NCBI GenBank assembly: GCA_015222855.1 | Contig: JADFWA010000160.1 | Coordinates: forward strand, 1-13,284 | DNA length: 13,284 bases | Direction: 5' to 3' | Source: Pseudomonadota bacterium | GTDB taxonomy: Bacteria > Desulfobacterota > Syntrophia > Syntrophales > JADFWA01 | Part shown: positions 7,047-13,267 of the stretch, piece by piece | How the letters are laid out: every line of letters begins with the position of its first letter | Position numbering within the stretch: the stretch's first letter is position 1 | The notes under the pieces: model-generated | What the model was told of the DNA's origin: nothing | The model's database searches: none | The model's input: only the letters and a program-made list of their open reading frames with translations | Position numbers and translations under genes: made by a program

Positions 7047-7111
7047 AAGGCGCAAGGTTAAGGGCAAAGGGCAAAAGGAGAAACCTTTAGCCTTTAGCCT
7101 TTAGCCATTAG
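7047..7111. repeat. Inverted heptamer array between purH and purE
   Basis: Five G-rich heptamers in step (starts 7047, 7054, 7061, 7068, 7075; type AGGGCAA) are followed after two bases by four C-rich heptamers (7084, 7091, 7098, 7105; CCTTTAG three times, then CCATTAG). Positions 7054-7078 fold onto 7084-7108 with loop AGAAA: of 25 opposed positions, 19 are Watson-Crick pairs, three are G-U in plus-strand RNA and three are mismatches. The element starts four bases after the purH stop and ends 25 bases before the chosen purE ATG. There is no T-run, so it is not a classical terminator. It may modulate message processing or purE expression. Confidence 0.85.
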
Positions 7112-7136
7112 CCCCGTGCATATGAGGTATTTCCAG

Positions 7137-7637
7137 ATGAAAAAAGAAACAGGGATATTAGTAAGCGTCGTCATGGGAAGTGACTCCGACCTCCCCATAA
7201 TGAAAGAGGCTGTAAATATTCTCAAGGAATTCGGTATCCCACACGAGGTTCTCCTGACCTCGGCCCATCGTTCACCTGAGCGAACATCGTCATTTGCCGG
7301 TGAAGCCGCGGAGCGGGGAGTCAAAGTCATCATCGTGGGCGCCGGAGCGGCGGCACATCTGGCGGGGGTTATCGCATCACAAACACATCTACCTGTAATC
7401 GGAGTACCCATTGACGCCACTTCTCTTGGCGGACTTGATGCCCTTCTCTCCACAGTACAGATGCCCGGCGGCATACCGGTCGCCACAATGGCCATAGGCA
7501 AAGCCGGAGCCAGAAACGCAGCCATCATGGCCGTAAGGATACTTGCCCTGAAGGATGACGGCCTCCGCGAGAAATTGAACGACTATGTTGCAAATATGGC
7601 TAAAGAAATCGAAAAGAAACAGAAAAACCTAAATTAG
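7137..7637 (+). CDS. purE: N5-carboxyaminoimidazole ribonucleotide mutase (class I PurE)
   Basis: This cytoplasmic enzyme converts N5-CAIR to CAIR in de novo purine synthesis. The 166-residue frame is of typical length and shows VVMGSDSDLPIM (11-22), TSAHRSPER (41-49) with the catalytic histidine H44, the glycine-rich GAGAAAHLAGVIASQTHLPV loop and VQMPGGIPVATMAI. The usual HLPG of the loop is HLAG here, a small deviation. ATG 7137 is preferred because TGAGG (7123-7127) stands nine bases before it and the conserved strand begins six residues later. A GTG at 7116 and an ATG at 7122 are in frame but lie in the heptamer array or the Shine-Dalgarno region. Class I PurE normally needs PurK, which is not in this window. 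It is in the same direction as purD-purH, 93 bp after purH, with a large hairpin between. Confidence 0.95.
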   Translation: MKKETGILVSVVMGSDSDLPIMKEAVNILKEFGIPHEVLLTSAHRSPERTSSFAGEAAERGVKVIIVGAGAAAHLAGVIASQTHLPVIGVPIDATSLGGLDALLSTVQMPGGIPVATMAIGKAGARNAAIMAVRILALKDDGLREKLNDYVANMAKEIEKKQKNLN

Positions 7638-7697
7638 TTCAGAGTTCCGAGTTCAATTATAACAACCCGGAACTCTGAACTTTGAACCCGGAACTAT
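7636..7697. repeat. Inverted heptamer array between purE and tsaC with two alternative stems
   Basis: The left arm has heptamers AGTTCAG (7636), AGTTCCG (7643) and AGTTCAA (7650). The right arm has GAACTCT (7670), GAACTTT (7677), GAACCCG (7684) and GAACTAT (7691). Stem A pairs 7636-7649 with 7668-7681, 14 perfect pairs. Stem B pairs 7643-7656 with 7682-7695, 13 of 14. They share 7643-7649 and so exclude each other. The array overlaps the purE stop codon and ends two bases before the tsaC ATG, filling the whole gap. Confidence 0.85.
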
Positions 7698-7699
7698 AG

Positions 7700-8338
7700 A
7701 TGCCGATAATACTGAAGATTGATCCGAAAAACCCTGATAAATCCTCGATAATCGCAGCCGTAGAGGTTTTGAAAAAAGGCGGTGTTATTGCCTTTCCCAC
7801 TGAAACTTTCTACGGTCTCGGCGCTGATGCAGAAAATGCTGAGGCGGTTGAAAAAATTTACGGGATCAAGGGGCGGAATTTCAAAAATCCTCTGCCCATT
7901 ATCATAGGAAGCAGTCAAGATTTAAGCAGACTTATTGAGGACACACCCGAAACCGGCCGAAGGCTCATGGAAAGGTTCTGGCCTGGAGGACTCACCATTG
8001 TATTTAAGGCCTCTTCAAATGTATTACCGAGGCTAACGGGGGGAACGGGAAAGATCGGCATACGTCTTTCCAGCAATATCATCGCATCTCATCTGGCAAA
8101 AACGCTGCAAAATCCTATCACCGCCACCAGCGCCAACCTGTCCGGCGCAAAGGAATGTTCATCAGCCAACGAAGTAATCAATTGTCTTGGAGATAAGGTC
8201 GATGCGGTAATTGACGGCGGTCGTACGCCGGGTGGATTAGGGTCGACGATTGTGGATGTAACAACTGATCCGCCGACCATCCTGCGAAAGGGTATCATCC
8301 CTCCATCGCTTCTGAATGACATACTTCGGAAAATTTAA
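7700..8338 (+). CDS. tsaC: Threonylcarbamoyl-AMP synthase, YrdC-domain-only form
   Basis: This enzyme makes L-threonylcarbamoyl-AMP from threonine, bicarbonate and ATP, the first step of the universal tRNA modification t6A; it acts in the cytoplasm. The 212 residues form one YrdC domain: GGVIAFPTETFYGLGADA (27-44), IKGRNFKNPLP (56-66) with the nucleotide-binding KGR, FWPGGLTIVF (93-102), GIRLS (120-124), ATSANLSG (142-149) and GGLGSTIVDV (178-187). The second domain of longer Sua5 proteins is absent, as in the TsaC form. The ATG at 7700 has no strong Shine-Dalgarno; its upstream bases belong to the preceding heptamer array, where GGAA is the best weak match. It lies 62 bp after purE on the same strand, so co-transcription is likely. 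Its last 44 bases overlap the end of the convergent channel gene. Confidence 0.95.
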   Translation: MPIILKIDPKNPDKSSIIAAVEVLKKGGVIAFPTETFYGLGADAENAEAVEKIYGIKGRNFKNPLPIIIGSSQDLSRLIEDTPETGRRLMERFWPGGLTIVFKASSNVLPRLTGGTGKIGIRLSSNIIASHLAKTLQNPITATSANLSGAKECSSANEVINCLGDKVDAVIDGGRTPGGLGSTIVDVTTDPPTILRKGIIPPSLLNDILRKI

Positions 8339-9311
8339 CCAGATTGGCGTCTTCACCCAGTGTGACGAGCTTATCCTCCTTTTCTATAACATAACTCGCT
8401 GAAGGATTAAATATCATCTGTCCGGATACTTTCTCAACCGCCACGATAATAAGCCCGTAGCGCTGCCTGATTTCCGACTCTTCCAGAGATCTGCCGACAA
8501 CGGGTGATGTATCACAAATAACAAGTTCCTCCATCCGGAGTTCAAGGCTTTGCCTCCCGGTCGTTATCTCTATAAAATCCAGCATGGCAGGCCTCAAGAC
8601 AGCCATAGCCATCCTCATACCGCCTACAGTATAGGGAGATATAACACGATCTGCTCCCGCCCTTATCAGTCTGTGCTCCGAAGTCTCTTCCTCGGCCCGG
8701 GAGAGTATGTGAATGTCCGGATTAAGCTCTTTTGCCGTCAGGATAACATAGAGATTCTCCGCATCGGTGGGAAGAACACAAACAATACCCTTTGCCCTTT
8801 TTATGCCTGCACCGATAAGGGTTTTGTCTTCTGTTGCGTTACCCCTGTAATAGATATATTTCCATTCATCCTCAATTCTCTGGATCACCTCCATATCATC
8901 CTCTATAACCACAAAATCGACCTTATCTGCAGCCAATTCCCTGCAGATAAGACGACCGATCCTCCCACAACCACAGATAATATAGTGACCCGCCAGCTTC
9001 TCTATCTTCTTCTCCAATCTACCCCTCCCCATTACCGCTTTCAGCCTGCCTTCGACCATTACCTCCGTTGCCAGACCAATGGTATAAGCCATCGCCCCTA
9101 CCCCGAAAATAATCAGAACAATGGTGAACACTCTCCCCGACATCTGCACAGGGTGAAAATCGCCATATCCCACCGTGGCAAGTGTAATAACAGTCGCATA
9201 GAGAGACTCGACTAAATCCCATCCCTCTATATAATGATAACCAACTGTGCCTGTGGCAAATATTGCGATTAAAAATAAAAAGGCAAGCCTGAGTTTCCTG
9301 GTTGGTAACAA
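8295..9311 (-). CDS. Two-transmembrane potassium channel with RCK (TrkA-N/TrkA-C) domains
   Basis: A 338-residue inner-membrane K+ channel subunit of MthK-like design. The first membrane helix is about 8-25, the pore helix leads into the selectivity filter TVGYGD (46-51), and the second helix is about 61-82. A cytoplasmic RCK domain starts near 108 with the nucleotide-fold motif CGCGRIGRLI (113-122) and the acidic end of its second strand at VVIEDD (134-139), continues with RGNATEDKTLIGAGI, and ends in a TrkA-C-type module (about 250-335). Such proteins form tetrameric channels gated by ligands such as Ca2+ or nucleotides; the ligand cannot be told here. The start is a TTG at 9311 supported by GGAGG five bases upstream. 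It is read toward tsaC and overlaps its end by 44 bp. The upstream space to the zinc-ribbon gene is filled by the heptamer array, so joint transcription with that gene is uncertain. Confidence 0.93.
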   Translation of the reverse strand: MLPTRKLRLAFLFLIAIFATGTVGYHYIEGWDLVESLYATVITLATVGYGDFHPVQMSGRVFTIVLIIFGVGAMAYTIGLATEVMVEGRLKAVMGRGRLEKKIEKLAGHYIICGCGRIGRLICRELAADKVDFVVIEDDMEVIQRIEDEWKYIYYRGNATEDKTLIGAGIKRAKGIVCVLPTDAENLYVILTAKELNPDIHILSRAEEETSEHRLIRAGADRVISPYTVGGMRMAMAVLRPAMLDFIEITTGRQSLELRMEELVICDTSPVVGRSLEESEIRQRYGLIIVAVEKVSGQMIFNPSASYVIEKEDKLVTLGEDANLVKFSEVCHSEAMEG

Positions 9312-9375
9312 ATGTGCCTCCGAAAGTAATCATTCGAGACCTTTGCAAAACATCCCCTTTTGCCCAATCTCAATT

Positions 9376-9490
9376 AAAGGCAAAGGGTGAAAGGCTAAGG
9401 GCTAAAGGTCAAGGACTTTTTCTATTTCCTTTAGCCTTTCACCTTTAGCCCTTAGCCCTTAGCCCTTAGCCTTTAGCCTTTCACCTTTGC
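9376..9490. repeat. Largest inverted heptamer array (6 G-rich and 9 C-rich units)
   Basis: Six G-rich heptamers stand in unbroken step from 9376 to 9417 (types AAAGGCA, AAGGGCT, AAGGGTG). After a T-rich spacer, nine C-rich heptamers run without a slip from 9428 to 9490 (types CCTTTAG, CCCTTAG, CCTTTCA, CCTTTGC). The arms pair from a core AAGGA (9411-9415) with TCCTT (9427-9431) outward to about 9376/9467, with scattered mismatches. The last unit ends five bases before the end of the zinc-ribbon gene, so the element is the 3' flank of that gene and the upstream flank of the channel gene. Unit type is shared with the elements at 7047-7111 and 13268-13284. Confidence 0.88.
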
Positions 9491-9495
9491 TTTCC

Positions 9496-10815
9496 CTACT
9501 TAGACGGACGCGTATTCCCTGCAAGCTCAACAATGAGTTCCTCGGCTTCCTTGGAGGGATTGGCGAAGACAATCATAAAAGGAATCTTCCCCCCAGTGTC
9601 TATGTTGTTATTTGAAACTTCACTCCCCAAAGGAATTGACAACTCTCCTGTAATCTCCTTTTTTGTCAGGTTGCTTAATTCTTCATCGGTCAGGAGATTG
9701 CCGCAATAGAATTCTACCTCATCCAAAACCTTTTCGGATGCATCCAATAGCTTTCCACAAACTTTTATCCTGGAAATAGGATAGTCACACTTATTAACAA
9801 TAGTACCCTGTACTACAAGAATATCCCCAAATATCCAGTTCTTCAGGAAGCGCTCCTTAACATTTATAAAATCAACACCCCCCACCTTTTTACTCACACT
9901 TTTATCGCCAGTTCCAAAAGATTCTTTCAGCTTGCCGGTCGACATGTAGTGGGAAACTCTATCCAGGATATGTTCCCTCATCTCAGGAAAGAGCCAGAGA
10001 TAAACTCCTCCCAACACCAGGATTACAATTAAGATATAAATAAATACCTTGCCCGGAGTCCATAACCTTTTTTTCTTTTTCTTTTCCTTTTCCCTTTCTT
10101 TCTCTTCCGCTATTTCTTCATCTGAAGGAAAGAAAGGTTCCTTCCCCACTTCTTCCGCCTTCTCCAACAATTCATCAATATCCGGAAGTTCCTCTTCGAT
10201 TTTCTCTACAGTTGTCTTCTCTTCCTCTTCCACTTCCTTCTCAACTTCAATTTCCTGCTCAGATGTCTCCTCTTCCGCTCCAGCACCAACGGCTTCTTCC
10301 TCTTCCATCACCTCAGACGGGGGAGCTTCTTCCTTTTCAACTTCAATTTCCTCTTTGATCTCTTCCTCAGCTATCTCCTCTTCTGTCTCAGCACCGACAA
10401 TCTCCTTTTCTTCCATCATATCAAGTGGAGAAACTGCTTTTTCCTTCTCAACTTCAATTTCCTGCTCAGCTGTCTCCTCTTCCGCTTCAGCACTGACGGC
10501 TTCCTCCTCTTCCGTCACCTCGGGCGGGGGAACTTCCTCTTCCTTCTCAACTTCAATTTCGATCTCCTGCTTAGTTACTCCTTCCGCCTCCTCTAACAAT
10601 TTTTCCAGGTCAGAAATTTCCTTTTCAATCTCACCCTTAACAGCCCCTTCTTCCGCTTCCATCACCTCAGGCAGGGAAACCTCTTCTTCCTTCGAGAGCG
10701 GTTCCTGGAAAAACGTCTCCTTACAGCGACTGCATCTGACCCATACCCCATCCCTGACAATCAGTGACTCATCAAACCTGTATTTTGTTCCACAATTTTT
10801 ACATTGAATTATCAT
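9496..10815 (-). CDS. Zinc-ribbon, glutamate-rich repeat, single-TM protein (MJ0042/DUF3426-like)
   Basis: A 439-residue protein of unknown function with clear modules. Residues 1-36 are an MJ0042-type zinc ribbon with C5-x-x-C8 and C28-x-x-C31 in the typical IIQCKNCGTKYRFDESL...WVRCSRCKETFF setting. Residues 41-245 are very acidic and include tandem units each opening with EIEVEKE. A basic stop (EKKKKKRLWTPGK, about 244-256) precedes one membrane helix (about 257-276), followed by a C-terminal DUF3426-like domain (about 305-435) with VVQGTIVNK. The zinc ribbon is therefore cytoplasmic and the C-terminal domain probably outside the membrane. The ATG at 10815 has AAGGGG a few bases upstream; a TTG at 10833 is also in frame. 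It starts 18 bp after the hpt stop and is probably co-transcribed. Annotations of relatives vary and a specific role cannot be claimed. Confidence 0.85.
   Translation of the reverse strand: MIIQCKNCGTKYRFDESLIVRDGVWVRCSRCKETFFQEPLSKEEEVSLPEVMEAEEGAVKGEIEKEISDLEKLLEEAEGVTKQEIEIEVEKEEEVPPPEVTEEEEAVSAEAEEETAEQEIEVEKEKAVSPLDMMEEKEIVGAETEEEIAEEEIKEEIEVEKEEAPPSEVMEEEEAVGAGAEEETSEQEIEVEKEVEEEEKTTVEKIEEELPDIDELLEKAEEVGKEPFFPSDEEIAEEKEREKEKKKKKRLWTPGKVFIYILIVILVLGGVYLWLFPEMREHILDRVSHYMSTGKLKESFGTGDKSVSKKVGGVDFINVKERFLKNWIFGDILVVQGTIVNKCDYPISRIKVCGKLLDASEKVLDEVEFYCGNLLTDEELSNLTKKEITGELSIPLGSEVSNNNIDTGGKIPFMIVFANPSKEAEELIVELAGNTRPSK
10234..10560 (-). repeat. Coding tandem repeat of about 32-37 acidic residues
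   Basis: Within the zinc-ribbon gene, the motif EIEVEKE begins at residues 86, 119, 156 and 188, so unit lengths are 33, 37 and 32. Each full unit continues with a proline-containing segment (PPPEV, SPLDM, PPSEV), an EEEEAV-like segment and a T/S-rich AEEET turn. A related pair, SDLEKLLEEAEGV and DIDELLEKAEEV, flanks the block. Length variation by unit gain or loss is expected, and the region may be a collapse site in assemblies. Confidence 0.75.
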
Positions 10816-10833
10816 GATTTCCCCTTTGAGCAA

Positions 10834-11352
10834 TCATTCCTCAATTACGCATACATCCGGCAAAAAGCGGTCCATTTCGTTAAAATCAATGCCGTATCCC
10901 ACTACAAACTCTTCACCCACAGTAAAACCCACATAATCTGCATCGAACGCAATCTTCCTTCTATGCTTTTTGTCCAGAAACGCGCATACCTTCAACGAAT
11001 TTGGACTCCTCTCTTTAAACTTCTCTGCTAAAAAAGAGATTGTAAGGCCGGTATCTACAATGTCTTCCACTATGAGAACATCTTTCCCCTTTATATCCAT
11101 TTCAACATCTTTTTTAAACTCTATCTTCTCCGAGCTTACCGTTGCCGAACCGTAGCTGGCAACCCTGACAAAATCAACAACACACGGTATGCTGAGACAT
11201 CTTATCAGGTCCGCCACAAAAACAAACGCACCCTTGAGAACCCCGATTACTATCAATTCTCCTCCCTGATAGTCACGGGAGATAATATCCGCAAGCTCCC
11301 TTACACGCTTGTCGATCTCCTCTTTAGAATAGAGAACTTTCCTAATCTTCAT
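10834..11352 (-). CDS. hpt: Hypoxanthine phosphoribosyltransferase
   Basis: This cytoplasmic enzyme transfers phosphoribose from PRPP to hypoxanthine (and usually guanine), salvaging purines to IMP and GMP. The 172 residues have the type I PRTase fold: VIGVLKGAFVF (35-45), VDFVRVASYG (59-68), the PRPP loop VLIVEDIVDTGLT (92-104) with acidic E96-D97, then LDKKHRR (126-132) and the base-binding DYVGFTVGEEFVVGYGID (139-156). Length is close to the family's usual 175-180. The ATG at 11352 is chosen over an in-frame GTG at 11373 because GAGGG lies eight bases before it and the conserved N-terminus starts there. It stands 56 bp after the cysteine-rich gene and 18 bp before the zinc-ribbon gene, all on the minus strand. 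It lies on the opposite strand from, and is not adjacent to, the de novo purine genes in the same window. Confidence 0.95.
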   Translation of the reverse strand: MKIRKVLYSKEEIDKRVRELADIISRDYQGGELIVIGVLKGAFVFVADLIRCLSIPCVVDFVRVASYGSATVSSEKIEFKKDVEMDIKGKDVLIVEDIVDTGLTISFLAEKFKERSPNSLKVCAFLDKKHRRKIAFDADYVGFTVGEEFVVGYGIDFNEMDRFLPDVCVIEE

Positions 11353-11408
11353 CAAATGACCCTCATTCCTCACACACTACCCAAGGCAAAAAAAAATGTC
11401 AATTTAAA

Positions 11409-12221
11409 TCAACTGCTTTCCGAATACAGGCGTACAAATTCGTCTATATTTCCCTGAATCATTTCCTCAGCTTTCCTCAATTCTCCTACATCTTTGAATT
11501 CGGAGGTCAGACTCAGGAATATCCTGTTAAAACGTGATTCTTCACACCCGAGGGGTTCATAATCTATATGCTTTATCATGTACTGGGAACCGTCAAAATA
11601 ATATTTGCCGAAACGATTGGTGGCAGGCGACCGGAAGGGCCAGGAAATCTTAAAGGAGAAAAAGCGGAGTGCGACATCTTTCAGAGAACCTTCCTTAAAC
11701 TCATCAGGCGAAGGCATTTCACCAACACCTTCGCTTATAATCCGAAAATATTCCTTGACGAGATCGATGTCGGTAACACAAAGACCATAGAGATACCAAT
11801 CGTCAATGATGTTTATCAATGACAATTTTTCCTCCCTCGAAATGTAATGATAGCTGGGACAGAAGTGTCCGTCACATAATTCCTTCCCATAAAAGGAGGC
11901 ATCTCTCATATCTACGCCCCCGTTTTGAAGGGGATGAAGAAGACATCCTACCTTTTTCCCATTATCCAGAAACCCAAGATATTCACAACAATATATTACC
12001 TCGTAGAGTTTGGTCTGGTCCTCCCTTTCCTTTATCATTTCAGAAAAGATTATCAGATCATCCCGCCCTCTAACCGTCTCACGAAACAACTCCGTTCTTC
12101 TTTGCAGCCTTTCAACAAGGACACTCCTTGTGCTGTCCGCGTAATTGTAAAGACCGCAACATGCCCCACAGGATTTTCCGTCATCCGGCTGACACAGGTG
12201 TATAAATTTTTCTTCTTTCAT
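11409..12221 (-). CDS. Cysteine-rich protein, YkgJ-like Cys cluster (function unknown)
   Basis: A 270-residue soluble protein with a conserved-looking set of cysteines near the N-terminus: C10, the cluster SCGACCG with C18, C21 and C22, then CC (78-79), GC (C93) followed by LHP, and LCDGHFCPSYH (C116, C121). The cluster and the later GCLLHP and CxxxxCPSYH elements resemble the YkgJ/UPF0153 type, which is thought to bind zinc or an iron-sulfur cluster. The second half (about 130-270) is mostly helical in appearance and has no motif I recognise. There is no signal peptide or membrane segment. The ATG at 12221 lacks a strong Shine-Dalgarno. It is first in the probable minus-strand set with hpt and the zinc-ribbon gene, and divergent from rnd. 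Metal binding is an inference; no reaction can be assigned. Confidence 0.75.
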   Translation of the reverse strand: MKEEKFIHLCQPDDGKSCGACCGLYNYADSTRSVLVERLQRRTELFRETVRGRDDLIIFSEMIKEREDQTKLYEVIYCCEYLGFLDNGKKVGCLLHPLQNGGVDMRDASFYGKELCDGHFCPSYHYISREEKLSLINIIDDWYLYGLCVTDIDLVKEYFRIISEGVGEMPSPDEFKEGSLKDVALRFFSFKISWPFRSPATNRFGKYYFDGSQYMIKHIDYEPLGCEESRFNRIFLSLTSEFKDVGELRKAEEMIQGNIDEFVRLYSESS

Positions 12222-12249
12222 TATGAATAATCTGTAGTATCTAATGTAT

Positions 12250-12275
12250 AATTGTGCTATAGTAATAAATTGTGC
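12250..12275. repeat. Direct repeat AATTGTGC in the divergent spacer
   Basis: AATTGTGC occurs at 12250-12257 and 12268-12275, 18 bases start to start, within the 162-bp AT-rich spacer between the cysteine-rich gene and rnd. It could be a pair of regulator half-sites or chance in AT-rich DNA. No regulator is suggested by the context. Confidence 0.3.
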
Positions 12276-12289
12276 AAACTTTTCGGGCT

Positions 12290-12319
12290 TTGCTTATCTC
12301 TTCTTACATAACATATAAT
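12290..12319 (+). promoter_or_regulatory. Candidate promoter for rnd
   Basis: A perfect -10 hexamer TATAAT lies at 12314-12319, with TTGCTT (12290-12295) 18 bases upstream, matching the -35 consensus at three of six positions. Transcription would start near 12326, leaving a leader of about 58 bases. A second TATAAT at 12247-12252 has no adequate -35. Confidence 0.35.
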
Positions 12320-12383
12320 CTCAAATTTTCACAATCTCGAAAAGAACTATCTGGCGGAAGAAAGGTAAAACTGAATAACTCTC

Positions 12384-13247
12384 ATGAATAACAGTTGGAT
12401 ATGGGTCGATAATTACCGGAAAATCGACAGGGCAAATAACGATATAAAGAGTTCCGACATTGTCTGTATAGATACGGAATATGATTCATTTCGATACTTC
12501 AGGGAAAAACTTTGCCTAATCCAGATAAAGACTGAAAATATGACCTACCTTTTGGATCCACTGAACACATTGGATCTTTCTTTTCTTGGAAGCACATTCT
12601 CCGACCCTGATATTGTCAAAATAGTGCATGCCGGTGACAATGACATCCGCATTCTTAGACGGGACTATGGATTTGAATTTAAAAATATCTTTGATACCCA
12701 GAAAGCGGCATCGCTTCTCGGCTGCCGGTATCTTTCCCTCGAATCCGTCATTTTCCAACACCTTGGAATCGAATTGAACAAATCAAAGAAAATGCAAAGG
12801 TCTCGATGGGAAAACCGCCCCTTAACAGAAGAGCAGATAAGCTATGCGGTTCAAGATACACAGTATCTGGCGGATTTATATGTTCGGCTTAAAGGGGAAA
12901 TCAAACAAAACGGGTGGGGAGGGACAGCATCCAGGGCATTTGAAGAAATAGCCTCTGTGAGATGGCGCGAGAAGATACTTGATCCTCATGGATACTTGAA
13001 AATTAAGGGCGCAAAAGAACTCAATAAGCGCCCAAAAAGACGTTTGAATGTACTTTTTCGCTGGCGTTTCCAGAAGGCGAAAGAAACAAATACCGCACGC
13101 CTTATGATTTTATCTGATCAGACTCTGGTCGACTTATCCAAATCGGAGATACATTCCATCGAATCACTTGAAAAAGTCTGTAAGCTCCCTCCCAAAAAGG
13201 TAAAACTCTTCGGACAGGAAATCATTGAAATTTTAAATAATTCGTAA
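12384..13247 (+). CDS. rnd: Ribonuclease D, short form
   Basis: A DEDDy 3'-to-5' exoribonuclease that trims tRNA precursors and other small RNAs in the cytoplasm. The exonuclease domain (about 1-175) keeps all catalytic positions: D30 and E32 in IDTEYDS (Exo I), D87 in HAGDNDIRIL (82-91, Exo II), and Y154 with D158 in YAVQDTQYL (154-162, Exo III). FDTQKAASLLG (103-113) and SRWENRPLTEEQ (140-151) are further family markers. One HRDC-like domain follows (about 205-285). At 287 residues it is shorter than E. coli RNase D (375), which has two C-terminal helical domains, so it fits the one-HRDC form. The ATG at 12384 has no close Shine-Dalgarno (AAAGG is 18 bases away), but the first catalytic motif is 28 residues in, so the start cannot be much later. 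It is divergent from the cysteine-rich gene and appears to be transcribed alone. Confidence 0.93.
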   Translation: MNNSWIWVDNYRKIDRANNDIKSSDIVCIDTEYDSFRYFREKLCLIQIKTENMTYLLDPLNTLDLSFLGSTFSDPDIVKIVHAGDNDIRILRRDYGFEFKNIFDTQKAASLLGCRYLSLESVIFQHLGIELNKSKKMQRSRWENRPLTEEQISYAVQDTQYLADLYVRLKGEIKQNGWGGTASRAFEEIASVRWREKILDPHGYLKIKGAKELNKRPKRRLNVLFRWRFQKAKETNTARLMILSDQTLVDLSKSEIHSIESLEKVCKLPPKKVKLFGQEIIEILNNS

Positions 13248-13267
13248 ACGTTTGTCCAATGAGGTAC

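Noticed and set aside
7047..7083. G-quadruplex in the G-rich arm before purE
   Set aside because: Only two GGG tracts are present, the others being GG, and the complementary C-rich arm next to it favours a hairpin.
9019..9348. A second minus-strand frame of 109 codons overlapping the channel gene start
   Set aside because: It is an off-frame reading of the channel coding sequence. The channel frame has the TVGYGD filter and its own GGAGG before the TTG start.
9428..9490. CRISPR array or telomere-like repeat
   Set aside because: Units are contiguous 7-mers with no spacers, so it is not CRISPR. CCCTTAG/CCTTTAG is not the CCCTAAA telomeric unit, and the array is internal with an inverted partner.
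10049..10807. A 252-codon plus-strand open frame rich in serine, opposite the zinc-ribbon gene
   Set aside because: It is the antisense image of GAA/GAG-rich coding repeats (TTC/CTC read as F/S). No ribosome-binding site or family motif supports it, and the minus-strand frame has clear domains.
11353..11373. A GTG start for hpt adding seven residues
   Set aside because: The added residues are not family-like and contain the GAGGG that serves the ATG at 11352.
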